Below are positions 35,682-44,043 of a stretch of 64,000 nt of DNA, piece after piece. The DNA comes from Spirochaeta africana DSM 8902. GTDB lineage: Bacteria > Spirochaetota > Spirochaetia > DSM-27196 > DSM-8902. The notes under the pieces are model-generated. The model worked only from the letters and a program-made list of their open reading frames with translations. It was not told the origin of the DNA and searched no databases. The stretch's first letter is position 1; each line of letters opens with the position of its first letter. A program made the translations under genes and the position numbers. The stretch covers positions 930,001 to 994,000 of the forward strand of contig NC_017098.1 of the NCBI RefSeq assembly GCF_000242595.2, written 5' to 3'.

Positions 35682-36046
35682 ATGGCTAAGAATGATTCCC
35701 GGCTTCTGCAGAGTCCTATCATCGGGTACGCCCGGCATCAGATATTATGTGATGATACAGGCCTGCCGAGCGACTACAGATTCCTTGAGGTGAACACTAC
35801 CTTTGAGCACATCACCGGTCTGAAAGCCGACGAGATACTGGGGAACACGGTTCGCCAGGTCCTGCCCGGGATTGAGCGGTCTGCCTTTAACTGGATAGAG
35901 CGCTATGGAAAGATTGCGCTGCAGGGCGGTGAAGAGGAGTTCGAGCAATACAGCGAGATGCTAAAACGCTGGTCCGGGTACATGTCTATTCACCCGATCC
36001 GCAGGAGTTTGTCACCCTGTTTATCGATATAACCTCTACCAAGTAA
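35682..36046 (+). pseudogene. 5' fragment of a broken PAS histidine kinase gene (first PAS domain)
   Basis: From an ATG at 35682 with AGGAAA ahead, the frame gives a PAS domain (YRFLEVNTTFEHITGLKADE). At about 35973 the frame breaks. Continuing in the next frame restores a typical PAS end (RVHVYSPDPQEF, then VTLFIDITSTK) and then meets TAA at 36044-36046. Immediately after the stop, the same frame continues SADELEAFFSVNLDLLCIAD, the start of the next PAS domain. So there are two lesions here, a frameshift and a nonsense codon, in what was one gene extending to 39675. Confidence 0.8.
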
Positions 36047-36076
36047 TCCGCCGATGAGCTGGAAGCATTCTTCTCG

Positions 36077-37189
36077 GTGAATCTGGATCTGCTGTGTATC
36101 GCCGATACCAGCGGCAGATTTCTGAAGACAAACCAGGCCTGGAGCGAGGTTCTCGGCTATTCCAGCCAACAGCTGGAACAGCAGATATTTCTTGATTTTG
36201 TACATCCCGAGGATCTGCCAGCTACCCGGGAAGCATTGCGACAACTGGAGGCCGGGCAGGAGGTGCTGAATTTTACCAACCGGTACCGCAGCGCCGATGG
36301 GGGCTATCGCTACATTGAGTGGCGCTCGCGTCCACATGGTACCCGTATATATGCTGCAGCCCGTGATATCACCAGGCATGTAGAGCGTGATTGGGATGCC
36401 AGTGATCGTTGGAAATTCCAGCATACCGCTGCCGGTGTTGCCGCCGATTTCGCTGCTGTGCAAACCCCCGAGGCGCTTGAAGCCGCGTTCTCATTGGCCC
36501 TGCAGCAAGTGGGTGAATCGGTAGCCGTGGATGCCTGTTACGTGCTTAAATCCAGCAGTCCCGGCATCTTTACCGAAACCCAAAGCTGGCATCGGGATGG
36601 TTCTACCAAGCGTCACCCGGCACCGCTTACCGGTACGGCAGGTGAGTTGTCCTGGCTTTTAGACCGGTTAGGCAGTACTGGAATCGTACAGATTTCTGAT
36701 CTCGAACAACTTCCGCCGGCAGCATCGGGTGAGTATCGCTGGTGGCAGTCACGTGGCGTACGATCGAGTCTGATCCTGCCATTACGCACGCCAGAGTCCG
36801 GTCTGTTCGGAATGCTGATGTTCGAGCACAGTCGCGTCAGTCAGACCTGGAGCGAGGAGCAGCTATCCATGCTGCAGATGCTTGCCGGGATCATGAGTGC
36901 TACCTGCGACCGACTGGCAGCCCGTACCCAACTGCAGCAGAGTGAACAGCGGATCCAGACCATCCTGAACAGTATGGACGACCTGGTATTCGTGCTTGAC
37001 GATAATCTGGTATTCCGGAAGATCCATATATCATCAGCTGCCCAGCTGGTCATGGCGCCAGAAGACTTTCTGGATCAGCCCTTTGCCGGCATAGATTTTC
37101 CCGGCCTGCCCGCTCAACCCTGCTGCAGGCGCTGCGACAATGCCTGGAATCGGGGCAGAGTGTCTCGGCCGGGTATGAACTCGTTCTGA
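36077..37189 (+). pseudogene. middle fragment of the broken hybrid kinase: PAS and GAF domains
   Basis: A 370-codon open frame starting at MNLDLLCIADTSGRFLKTNQ, inside a PAS domain, so the ATG is internal rather than a natural start. It includes a PAS with PAC motif (WRSRPHGTRIYAAARDIT), then a GAF-like domain (VDACYVLKSSSPGIFTETQS, then SLILPLRTPESGLFGMLMF), then the beginning of a third PAS. Near 37110 the frame shifts: the downstream frame reads LLQALRQCLESGQSVSAGYE and joins the 37258 segment. The end of this frame, after PGLPAQPCCRR, is nonsense. Confidence 0.75.
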
Positions 37190-37257
37190 ATCAGCAAACC
37201 CACTGGTTTGATGCGCGGATCTCCTCACTGGGGAATCATCTCTCCAACCCCGAGGGG

Positions 37258-39675
37258 GTGGTGGTTGTTATCCGCGATATTTCCGCACGGGTCCACAAGG
37301 AACAGGAGCTGGATTATCAGCAAAATCTTCTGAAGTCTCTGTATGAGTTGTCACCAATCGGTATCGCATTGAATGATTTTGACACCGGTGCATTTCTGGA
37401 TGTGAATCAGACCTTGCTGGAGCCTACCGGATACAGCAAGGCCGAGTTCCTGGATCTGAGTTACTGGGATGTGCCCCCCCCGGAGTATCAGCCTGCAGAG
37501 GAAAATGCGATTAAAAGTATGCAAGCGACCGGGAGCTATGGCCCGTTTCAGAAGGAATACATTCGCAAGGACGGTAGTCGCTACCCGGTAGAGCTGCGCG
37601 GGATATTTGTTGAAGATATGCGGGGTAATCGCCTGATCTGGTCGTATATCCAGGATATCAGTGAGCAAAAGCGTGCCGAACAGGCACTGAAGGAAGAGCG
37701 CGAGCGTCTGGCCAATATTATTCGCGGCACGAACGTCGGGACCTGGGAATGGAATGTGCAAACCGGCGAGACAGTCTTTAACGAACGTTGGGCGGAGATG
37801 GTTGGCTATAGTCTGGCCGATCTGGCACCGGTTTCGATCAATACCTGGCTGCAGTTTGTGCACCCCGATGACCTGGCGGTAAGCAATCAGCGGCTGGAAC
37901 AGCATTTTACGGGCGAGATTGCGTATTATGAGTTCGAGGGACGCATGCGTCACCGTAACGGCAACTGGATATGGGTACTGGATCGCGGCAGGGTTGCGTC
38001 CTGGACCGAGGATGGGAAACCCCTGATGGTGCTGGGCACGCACCAGGATATTACCGAACGTAAACAGGCAGAGGCAGAGATGCTCAGGGCCAAGGAGACT
38101 GCCGAGGCAGCAAGTCAGGCCAAATCGGAGTTTCTTGCCAACATGAGCCATGAGATTCGCACCCCGCTGAATGCAATCATCGGCTTCAGCGATCTGCTGC
38201 GCACAACAGAGCTCAATGCCACCCAACAGCAGTACCTTGACAACGTAGTCCAGTCGGGCACCTCGCTGCTGGAAATAATCAGCGATATCCTGGATTTTTC
38301 CAAGATAGAGGCCGGCATGCTGGAACTCGAGGTGATTCCGGTGAACCTGCATGAGCTTTTGCAGAACTGTGTGAACACTATCAGCTACGCAGCCAGAAAC
38401 AAGGGACTGCCGGTGGAGCTTGCCATCGCACCGGAGGTGCCGGTTCACGTTCTGACCGATCCGGTCCGGCTCAAGCAGATCCTGATAAACCTGCTGAGCA
38501 ATGCGGTTAAATTTACCGAGACCGGGGAGGTCGAGCTGAGCGCAGCGCCAACTGCAGGGGGGCGTATCAGATTTGCGGTGCGCGATACCGGTATCGGTAT
38601 ATCCTCCGAGCAGCAGAAAAAACTCTTTCATGCCTTTTCCCAGGCGGACAGTTCCACCACGCGAAAGTTTGGCGGGACCGGGCTTGGATTGATTATCTCT
38701 GATATGATAGCCCGAAAGCTTGACAGCAAGATCAAGCTGGACAGCACCCCGGGACAGGGGACGGTGTTCTATCTGGACCTGGAACTGGAGGCGGATCCGA
38801 ATCCCCCTGTATCCTCATCTGCCGATACAACAGCGGAACAGCCCGAAGCTGACAACACCGATCTGGAGGAACTTGCACCCGTGCCAACCCATAGTGTTTC
38901 ACCGCCTGATGAAACCAGAGCAATCTCTGCGTTCACCACTGACCATGCAACAGCTGGTAGAAGGATGCGGATTCTTATTGCTGAGGATGCCTCCATGAAT
39001 ATGCTGCTGATCACCACCTTGCTGCGGCAGATGAATCCCGAATATGAGATCATCGAGGCATACAACGGGCAGCAGGCCCTGGAGCTTGCCACCAGTCGCC
39101 CGGTGGATCTCATTTTTATGGACGTACAGATGCCGGTGCTGGATGGCGTACAGGCAACCACGGCAATACGAGAGCACGAAAAACAGTCCGGTCAGCGAGT
39201 ACCGATTGTTGCGCTCACAGCAGGGGCACTGAAAGAAGAACAGGAACGCTGCCTGCAGGCCGGTATGGATGACTTTCTGACCAAGCCGCTGGATAAATCC
39301 CGACTGAAAACCATGCTGGATACCTATGGTGTCACGCATCAGTCTGTGCAGCCGTATCGTAAGGACAGATTTCTCGAACGCTGTGGGGGGGATGAGGATT
39401 TTGCCAGAACCATGCTTGATCACTTTATGGCTGATCTCCCGAATAAACTGGAGGAACTCAAGCAGAGCATCGGCGCCGGAGACCTGGCTGAAGCCGGACG
39501 TCAGGCTCATCGCATCGGCGGTGTGGCAGCCAATATGGAGATGCCCCTGCTGGCAGCTGCTGCCGGCAGGCTGGAACGGCAGGCAGCTGGCAGGGAAGGG
39601 GATGTCCTGTCTGCATTCGATGAGGTGCAGCAGGAATGGCATGCCATCAGGCTGCTGCTGGGGGACTCTCTCTGA
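37258..39675 (+). CDS. hybrid sensor histidine kinase, 3' part of a broken gene: PAS-PAS-HisKA-HATPase-REC-Hpt
   Basis: An 805-codon intact frame. It begins within a PAS C-terminal strand (VVVIRDISARVHKEQELDY), so the first codon is not a natural start. It contains two further PAS domains, HisKA with His near residue 298 (NMSHEIRTPLNAIIGF), and HATPase with DTGIGISSEQQKKLF and FGGTGLGLIIS. A receiver domain follows (LIFMDVQMPVLDGVQATTAI, phospho-acceptor Asp), then a C-terminal Hpt domain (QAHRIGGVAANM with candidate His). All phosphorelay residues are preserved, so if translation starts internally a soluble BarA-like relay could still be made. The full gene ran from 35682. Confidence 0.8.
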   Translation: MVVVIRDISARVHKEQELDYQQNLLKSLYELSPIGIALNDFDTGAFLDVNQTLLEPTGYSKAEFLDLSYWDVPPPEYQPAEENAIKSMQATGSYGPFQKEYIRKDGSRYPVELRGIFVEDMRGNRLIWSYIQDISEQKRAEQALKEERERLANIIRGTNVGTWEWNVQTGETVFNERWAEMVGYSLADLAPVSINTWLQFVHPDDLAVSNQRLEQHFTGEIAYYEFEGRMRHRNGNWIWVLDRGRVASWTEDGKPLMVLGTHQDITERKQAEAEMLRAKETAEAASQAKSEFLANMSHEIRTPLNAIIGFSDLLRTTELNATQQQYLDNVVQSGTSLLEIISDILDFSKIEAGMLELEVIPVNLHELLQNCVNTISYAARNKGLPVELAIAPEVPVHVLTDPVRLKQILINLLSNAVKFTETGEVELSAAPTAGGRIRFAVRDTGIGISSEQQKKLFHAFSQADSSTTRKFGGTGLGLIISDMIARKLDSKIKLDSTPGQGTVFYLDLELEADPNPPVSSSADTTAEQPEADNTDLEELAPVPTHSVSPPDETRAISAFTTDHATAGRRMRILIAEDASMNMLLITTLLRQMNPEYEIIEAYNGQQALELATSRPVDLIFMDVQMPVLDGVQATTAIREHEKQSGQRVPIVALTAGALKEEQERCLQAGMDDFLTKPLDKSRLKTMLDTYGVTHQSVQPYRKDRFLERCGGDEDFARTMLDHFMADLPNKLEELKQSIGAGDLAEAGRQAHRIGGVAANMEMPLLAAAAGRLERQAAGREGDVLSAFDEVQQEWHAIRLLLGDSL

Positions 39676-39684
39676 CGTCACTAA

Positions 39685-39716
39685 GAAAAAAAACGGACGG
39701 CCCGTAAGCCGCCCGT
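39685..39716 (-). terminator. intrinsic terminator of the repeat lipoprotein gene
   Basis: On the minus strand ACGGGCGGC pairs with GCCGTCCGT (one G-T) and is followed by eight T. It lies about 50 bases after the lipoprotein stop. Confidence 0.85.
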
Positions 39717-39762
39717 GCATAGTCTGCCGCATGTGCAGGAAGATCAGGACTCCCTGGCCGTT

Positions 39763-40476
39763 TTAAAACCTGCGTACCGCGCGTGCACGCTGCAGGGTTG
39801 CTGCATTCAGGTTACGGTTCTCGCCCGTAGAGAAATCAAAGGCACGTGCTCGGTTGGTACCATCCTGGCCACCAAATTGCTCGCCGCTCCAGTAGGCTGC
39901 ATCCAGCAGCAATACCGCTGCTGACGGTTCCGCGACATGCAGATTCTCGTAGATCAGCAGAAGCTCTACAAGCGTTGGCAGCCGCCAGTCTGACGCTTCT
40001 CCTGCAGTGTAAGCCGTGGCCTGGGTTTTCGCATTTTCCCAGGTTACCAGCCCATCTATATCGCCAGGCGCCACCTCAAGGTACGTCCATGTTTCGCTGT
40101 TAGAGGTGTCGACCGCAGCAATAATTCCGCCAGCAGGCCCGGTGTCGCCAATCCAGTATTCCCACTGGGTGGGGTCCGGCTCTTCAGTCTCCGGCTCTTC
40201 AGTCTCCGGCTCTTCAGTCTCAGGCTCTTCAGTCTCAGGCTCTTCAGTCTCAGGCTCTTCAGTCTCAGGCTCTTCAGTCTCAGGCTCTTCAGTCTCAGGC
40301 TCTTCAGTCTCAGGCTCTTCAGTCTCAGGCTCTTCAGTCTCAGGCTCTTCCCCGGCTGGGGTGGTTGTTTCCTCGGAAATATCCTCGGAGCTTGCTGAGC
40401 TTCCCATTGGATTGCTGCAGCCGGCAATCCACAGTGCCAGAATGATAATCACCAAAATACTCCATATGCGTCGCAT
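39763..40476 (-). CDS. lipoprotein with acidic (EEPET)n repeat and DUF1566-like domain
   Basis: 237 residues. Signal and lipobox WIAGC (Cys at about 20), then an unusual spacer of 11 complete EEPET repeats and a partial twelfth (about residues 43-100), then a globular domain with IGDTGPAGGIIAAV, SDWRLPTLVELLLIYENL and AYWSGEQFGG, ending NAATLQRARAVRRF. That is the DUF1566/Lcl-type pattern seen in surface proteins. It is probably an outer-membrane surface lipoprotein on an acidic stalk. Repeat number could change by slippage in 15-bp steps without changing frame. Confidence 0.8.
   Translation of the reverse strand: MRRIWSILVIIILALWIAGCSNPMGSSASSEDISEETTTPAGEEPETEEPETEEPETEEPETEEPETEEPETEEPETEEPETEEPETEEPETEEPETEEPDPTQWEYWIGDTGPAGGIIAAVDTSNSETWTYLEVAPGDIDGLVTWENAKTQATAYTAGEASDWRLPTLVELLLIYENLHVAEPSAAVLLLDAAYWSGEQFGGQDGTNRARAFDFSTGENRNLNAATLQRARAVRRF
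40176..40352 (-). repeat. 15-bp tandem repeat inside the lipoprotein gene
   Basis: The plus-strand unit GGCTCTTCAGTCTCA recurs with an exact 15-base period; GGCTCTTC is found at 40178 and every 15 bases to 40343 (12 occurrences). Two sequence variants exist: TCTCC in the first copies and TCTCA in the rest, so the A variant has expanded more recently. Encodes EEPET. Confidence 0.95.
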
Positions 40477-40604
40477 GATGCGCTCCTTTCAGCCGGATTC
40501 ATCGGCTGGACGTCCGGAAAAGCGGACAAATATACTAAGCAATAACTGTGCCAAGAGGAATAAAGAATAAAGTTATACTATATAAGCAAATAGTTATCGG
40601 GGCG

Positions 40605-40655
40605 CAGGCCGGGCTATGCATTTTGCATAGTTACCGGCCTGTGCTATGCAAAATG
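40605..40655. promoter_or_regulatory. nested and mutually exclusive inverted repeats
   Basis: An outer pair CAGGCCGG (40605-40612) and CCGGCCTG (40634-40641) encloses an inner perfect hairpin CTATGCA-TTT-TGCATAG (40614-40630). Directly downstream, CTATGCAAAATG (40644-40655) can pair perfectly over 12 bp with CATTTTGCATAG (40619-40630), competing with both. It lies about 40-90 bases ahead of the gene at 40692. It could be an RNA switch or a multi-site operator. Nothing else is seen between 40477 and 40691 apart from AT-rich promoter-like sequence. Confidence 0.5.
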
Positions 40656-40691
40656 ATGGACAAAATCGGTAAAAATGTTACGATTGTCGGC

Positions 40692-41237
40692 ATGAGATAC
40701 ATCATTACAGTTATTCTTTTTTGCAGTGCGCTTAGCGCCTTTTCCTACGATATGTGGCAATACAAGAGCCCGGATACACCTGTTCAGCTCTCGTATCCGG
40801 CCTACTGGACGATTGCAGAGTCTGCCGATGAACTGTACATCTCCAACAGTGCGCGGTATCTGAACGCTGACCAGGTAGCTTCGCCGGGAGCTGTGTCTTT
40901 GTATCTGCTGCATGGTCCTGCAGATGCGGTAGAGGCGGAGTTCGATACCGATGATGGTCTCCGCGGTGTGCAGATGGCTATTTTTCAGGAGGCTTTTACC
41001 AGCAGAACCCTGGATGCCTACCGCTATTTCGAGTTCAATACCCGGGAGAAGGAATTCGCCAATGCCGCAGGACTAATCACGCCGTACTACCATAACGAGA
41101 ATGATGTTGTTATCGCATCACTCCGGTTTCCGGAGCACTATGTTGTTATGGTGGGGGTAACCCGCCCCGGCGAGATCCCTCAGCATATCGATACTATCCT
41201 GGCAATTCTGGATTCGGTGCAGGTATCCGGCAATTAA
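40692..41237 (+). CDS. secreted protein of unknown function
   Basis: 181 residues from the ATG at 40692, giving a clean signal peptide (MRYIITVILFCSALSAFS) followed by YDMWQYKSPDTPVQLSYPAY. An upstream in-frame ATG at 40548 would put the inverted-repeat region inside the gene and bury the signal, so it is less likely. The mature part resembles small periplasmic proteins of the PsbP/DUF1795 kind (QLSYPAYWTI ... YHNENDVVIASLRFPEHY) only loosely. It sits 24 bases ahead of a hydrolase gene. Confidence 0.6.
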   Translation: MRYIITVILFCSALSAFSYDMWQYKSPDTPVQLSYPAYWTIAESADELYISNSARYLNADQVASPGAVSLYLLHGPADAVEAEFDTDDGLRGVQMAIFQEAFTSRTLDAYRYFEFNTREKEFANAAGLITPYYHNENDVVIASLRFPEHYVVMVGVTRPGEIPQHIDTILAILDSVQVSGN

Positions 41238-41260
41238 AAACACGAACAAAGGAAATGGAT

Positions 41261-42232
41261 ATGAAGAAGCCAGTAAAATGGTTCTTGATCGGGCTTCCGG
41301 TACTGGTAGTCCTGGGGATAGGTGGCATCATCCTGAGCAGCTATGCCAGCCATCGCAGTCTGGTAGCGCAGGAGAAAGGCGAGTATCCGGCCCCCGGCAC
41401 CCTGGTGCAGATTAATGGCGGCGAACTCCACGTCTATGCCGCCGGTGAGGCGCCTGCAGACACGACAACAGCGACCGAAGCTGCTACCCTGGTATTTCTC
41501 TCCGGTCTGGGAACCGTGGCCCCGGTATATGACTTTCAACCGCTGTATCGTCGTCTGACAGATGATTATCGGATCGCCGTTGTTGAGCGCGCCGGTTATG
41601 GGTATAGCGAGGTTACCGACAGCCCGCGGGATCTGGAAACGGTGCTCCATGAAACCCGCAGTGCTCTGCAGCAGGCCGGGGAGGCCCCGCCGTATGTACT
41701 GCTGCCGCACTCACTGGCAGGTCTGGAAGCCCTGTATTGGGCTGCTGAGTACCCGCATGAGATTGACAGCATCATCGGCCTTGATCCGCTGATCCCGGAG
41801 TACCATGAGTACGAAACGCGACCGCCAGGCTTTCCTGCCCCGATTATTTTTCTGGCGCGTACTGGTCTTATGCGAAACCAGCCGGATGTCTTTCAGGAGA
41901 ACTTTGCAGCCGCACCACTGCTAAGCCCGGCAGACGCGGCTGCCGCCGAAGCGATCTTCCATCGTCGCCTGTTCAGTCGCCCCATGCAGGCTGAGGCCGA
42001 CATGATTCCCGCGAACGTGGGTACGCTGCTGGAGCAACCCGAACCCACAGCAGGGGTTCCTTTCCATGCCTTTATATCCAGCCGCAACGAGAACGAACAC
42101 TGGGCGCAGCTTATCGCCGAGCGTTCACAGCGATCCGGGGGACAGCACTTTCTGCTGGATGCCGATCACTATATTCACCTCGACGCCCTGGACAAGGTCG
42201 CCGAGGAAATCCTCGCCCTGCTCGATGGGTGA
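41261..42232 (+). CDS. alpha/beta hydrolase with N-terminal membrane anchor
   Basis: 323 residues. N-terminal basic residues and one membrane helix (WFLIGLPVLVVLGIGGIIL) anchor an alpha/beta-hydrolase domain facing outward. The nucleophile elbow is PHSLAGLEA with Ser near residue 151, a variant of GxSxG. The oxyanion region is VFLSGLGTVAPV, the strand VVERAGYGYSE, and a likely catalytic His lies in DADHYIHLDAL near 302. The start at 41261 is preferred over ATG 41255 because of ribosome-site spacing (AAAGGA). Substrate unknown. Confidence 0.8.
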   Translation: MKKPVKWFLIGLPVLVVLGIGGIILSSYASHRSLVAQEKGEYPAPGTLVQINGGELHVYAAGEAPADTTTATEAATLVFLSGLGTVAPVYDFQPLYRRLTDDYRIAVVERAGYGYSEVTDSPRDLETVLHETRSALQQAGEAPPYVLLPHSLAGLEALYWAAEYPHEIDSIIGLDPLIPEYHEYETRPPGFPAPIIFLARTGLMRNQPDVFQENFAAAPLLSPADAAAAEAIFHRRLFSRPMQAEADMIPANVGTLLEQPEPTAGVPFHAFISSRNENEHWAQLIAERSQRSGGQHFLLDADHYIHLDALDKVAEEILALLDG

Positions 42233-42257
42233 TTTTCCGGTCGCCGCTGCTGCGAGG

Positions 42258-42361
42258 TGTGTGACCGGGGGCGCCTGCCGGGCAGCAGGACAGAGCAGGC
42301 CGGGTGCACCCACCAGTGGCCGGAGACACCCGTCAGTGACCGGGGGGCCACCAGTGGCCGG
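42258..42361. repeat. short imperfect direct repeats between convergent genes
   Basis: CCACCAGTGGCCGG occurs exactly at 42310-42323 and 42348-42361, with a diverged copy CCGTCAGTGACCGG at 42330-42343 and a weaker one near 42258-42270. Period is about 18-20 bases and each unit is partly palindromic around CCAGTGG/CAGTGAC. It lies between the hydrolase and membrane-protein 3' ends. Function unknown. Confidence 0.6.
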
Positions 42362-42388
42362 GGGTACCTGCCAGGTGTTCGCCAGGCG

Positions 42389-43324
42389 TTATATTGTTCG
42401 CCGCCGTTCCCACAGCCACAGCAGCACACTGAACACCAGCATCTGCACAAAGATTTCTGGCAGTCCGAACCACAGGAACTCGAAGAAGCCGCCGCCTTCT
42501 GCCAGATGGGTTGCTATCAGCGGGAAATATCCGCCAGTCGCGATACCGGTCAGGCCGAGGATTGCCAGGAATATGAGTGCCCACCCGTAGCGGGCGGTTC
42601 TGGCATGTCCGACCAATGGGGCCATCCAGACAGCAAGGAGCAGCCCGCGCGGCAGCTGCGTCGGGATGGCCAGGCCGATGATCATATCATCCAGGGAGCG
42701 GTACATGGCGAAAAATCGCAGCTCGGCAAAGGCGGCGGTGTAGTCCTGCAGGTTAAAGAACACCAGGCCGGCACCGGTATAGGTAACAATATGCAGCAGC
42801 ATAAACATCAGTATTCCACGTATATCTGGCTGAAGATTTTTCGGTGGATCCGGTTCGTCGATGGGCTGGGGAACACCTGCTTTCCGGGAGATCCAGACCA
42901 ATCCTGCCGCAAGCAGCAGTGAGTGAACCAGGGTAAGTACCAGAATAACGGCATGCTCCGGTATGGTGGTGAGGGTGTAGATATACCCCTCGATTGAACC
43001 GGGCAGCGGTTCGACCGAACCGATCATACTGATACCCCACAGCGCCCAGAACAGCAGTTGTTTGCTGCGCGGATTGCTCAGCAGACTGGGCAGGAATGGC
43101 AGCAGCACCAGAGCGAGAACTACCCCGCGTATCAGCTGGCCTGCCATATGCCCGAGGCCGAGCAAGCCGGCAGGCAGCCAGTACATCTCGAAAAAGCGTA
43201 CTGCCTCGCTTGAGGGCAGGGCTCGCAGCAGCGGTGCTGCCAGCAGGGCCAGGGTGGCATATATCAGCGTGTGCAGCAGTGCAGACAAGCTGACCCAGCG
43301 AATAGACCAGGAAACCGTTTTCAT
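42389..43324 (-). CDS. multi-pass membrane protein with internal duplication
   Basis: 311 residues with about eight hydrophobic segments in two similar halves. SLSALLHTLIYATLALLAAP, then VRFFEMYWLPAGLLGLG and LIRGVVLALVLLPFL, matches LMFMLLHIVTYTGAGLVFF, then LRFFAMYRSLDDMIIGLA and LPRGLLLAVWMAPLV. This inverted or parallel two-half layout is typical of small transporters or efflux proteins. No family recognised. Its start overlaps the upstream tetR stop by 4 bases, so it is very likely the target of that regulator. Confidence 0.75.
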   Translation of the reverse strand: MKTVSWSIRWVSLSALLHTLIYATLALLAAPLLRALPSSEAVRFFEMYWLPAGLLGLGHMAGQLIRGVVLALVLLPFLPSLLSNPRSKQLLFWALWGISMIGSVEPLPGSIEGYIYTLTTIPEHAVILVLTLVHSLLLAAGLVWISRKAGVPQPIDEPDPPKNLQPDIRGILMFMLLHIVTYTGAGLVFFNLQDYTAAFAELRFFAMYRSLDDMIIGLAIPTQLPRGLLLAVWMAPLVGHARTARYGWALIFLAILGLTGIATGGYFPLIATHLAEGGGFFEFLWFGLPEIFVQMLVFSVLLWLWERRRTI

Positions 43325-43881
43325 GGGGACACCTCCTGTGTATAAAACGCCTGCCCGGCAGACTGCAGCCGGCGCAGTATTTCTGTGTCATCCATTGCCA
43401 GACTGCTGCTGTTCAGCAGCATGGCGAGACCATGGGCATAGATCCACGCATTCAGGATTATGCTGTCCTGTACAGCCTCCGGCATGTGCAGCAGCTCCTG
43501 CCCGGCCGCGCTGTCAGGGGAGAAATCTGCAAGAAATCGCGTGCGGTAATCGTTTGCCGGCGGGAGAGCCCCGCAGCCGAAGAGAAAGCGAAACAGGTTC
43601 TGCTCATCCCGTGCAAATCGTACGTAGCCAAAGGCGGCATCGAGCAGGGGATCCCCGGTGGCCTGTTTTGACTGTTCGGCCAGTAGCAGCCCTCGGACAT
43701 GGATCTGCAGCTGGTCTTCCAGTGCGCGCAGGGATTTCATGCGCGAGTATATCGGCATAGTGGAGGATCCAAGCTCGCCTGCAATGGCGCGGGCAGTCAG
43801 CTGTTCATGCCCTTTGATGCGGATTACCTGTATGGCAGCTTCGAGTATTTCCTGGTGTGGATAGACGTTGGGTTGGTTCAT
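43321..43881 (-). CDS. TetR family transcriptional regulator
   Basis: 186 residues. N-terminal helix-turn-helix (ILEAAIQVIRIKGHEQLTAR, then IAGELGSSTMPIYSRMKSLR) followed by a TetR-like ligand-binding helical domain. The start at 43879-43881 follows AGGAGG. It is translationally coupled to the downstream membrane protein, the common repressor-efflux arrangement. Candidate operators lie at 43911-43943, about 30 bases upstream of the start. Confidence 0.85.
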   Translation of the reverse strand: MNQPNVYPHQEILEAAIQVIRIKGHEQLTARAIAGELGSSTMPIYSRMKSLRALEDQLQIHVRGLLLAEQSKQATGDPLLDAAFGYVRFARDEQNLFRFLFGCGALPPANDYRTRFLADFSPDSAAGQELLHMPEAVQDSIILNAWIYAHGLAMLLNSSSLAMDDTEILRRLQSAGQAFYTQEVSP

Positions 43882-43910
43882 GCTGATCCTCCTGGAGCGT
43901 AATTCAAATA

Positions 43911-43943
43911 ATAACACATGTTTTATAGTATAACAAATGTTTT
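43911..43943. promoter_or_regulatory. candidate TetR operator: paired direct repeats
   Basis: ATAACACATGTTTT at 43911-43924 and ATAACAAATGTTTT at 43930-43943 differ at one base and are 19 bases apart centre to centre. Each is partly palindromic (AACA/TGTT). They lie in the AT-rich gap between tetR and the amino acid ABC operon, so they could control tetR, the transporter, or both. Binding is inference. Confidence 0.5.
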
Positions 43944-44043
43944 TCCGGGTGCAGATGAGCAATCCCTCCCGGATTCTGCTTGATCATCCAGCCGGGATAT
44001 ACGAAATTACAGTGCAACACACTGTACCCCACAGGAGAATGCA

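Noticed and set aside
37351-38631. 426-codon minus-strand frame
   Set aside because: Antisense to the PAS/HisKA part of the hybrid kinase.
40176-40352. CRISPR array
   Set aside because: The repeat is a contiguous 15-bp tandem without spacers and is in frame inside a gene. No other array-like pattern or cas gene was seen.
40016-40570. Plus-strand frame with many GSSVS repeats
   Set aside because: It is the antisense reading of the 15-bp tandem repeat that encodes EEPET in the lipoprotein.
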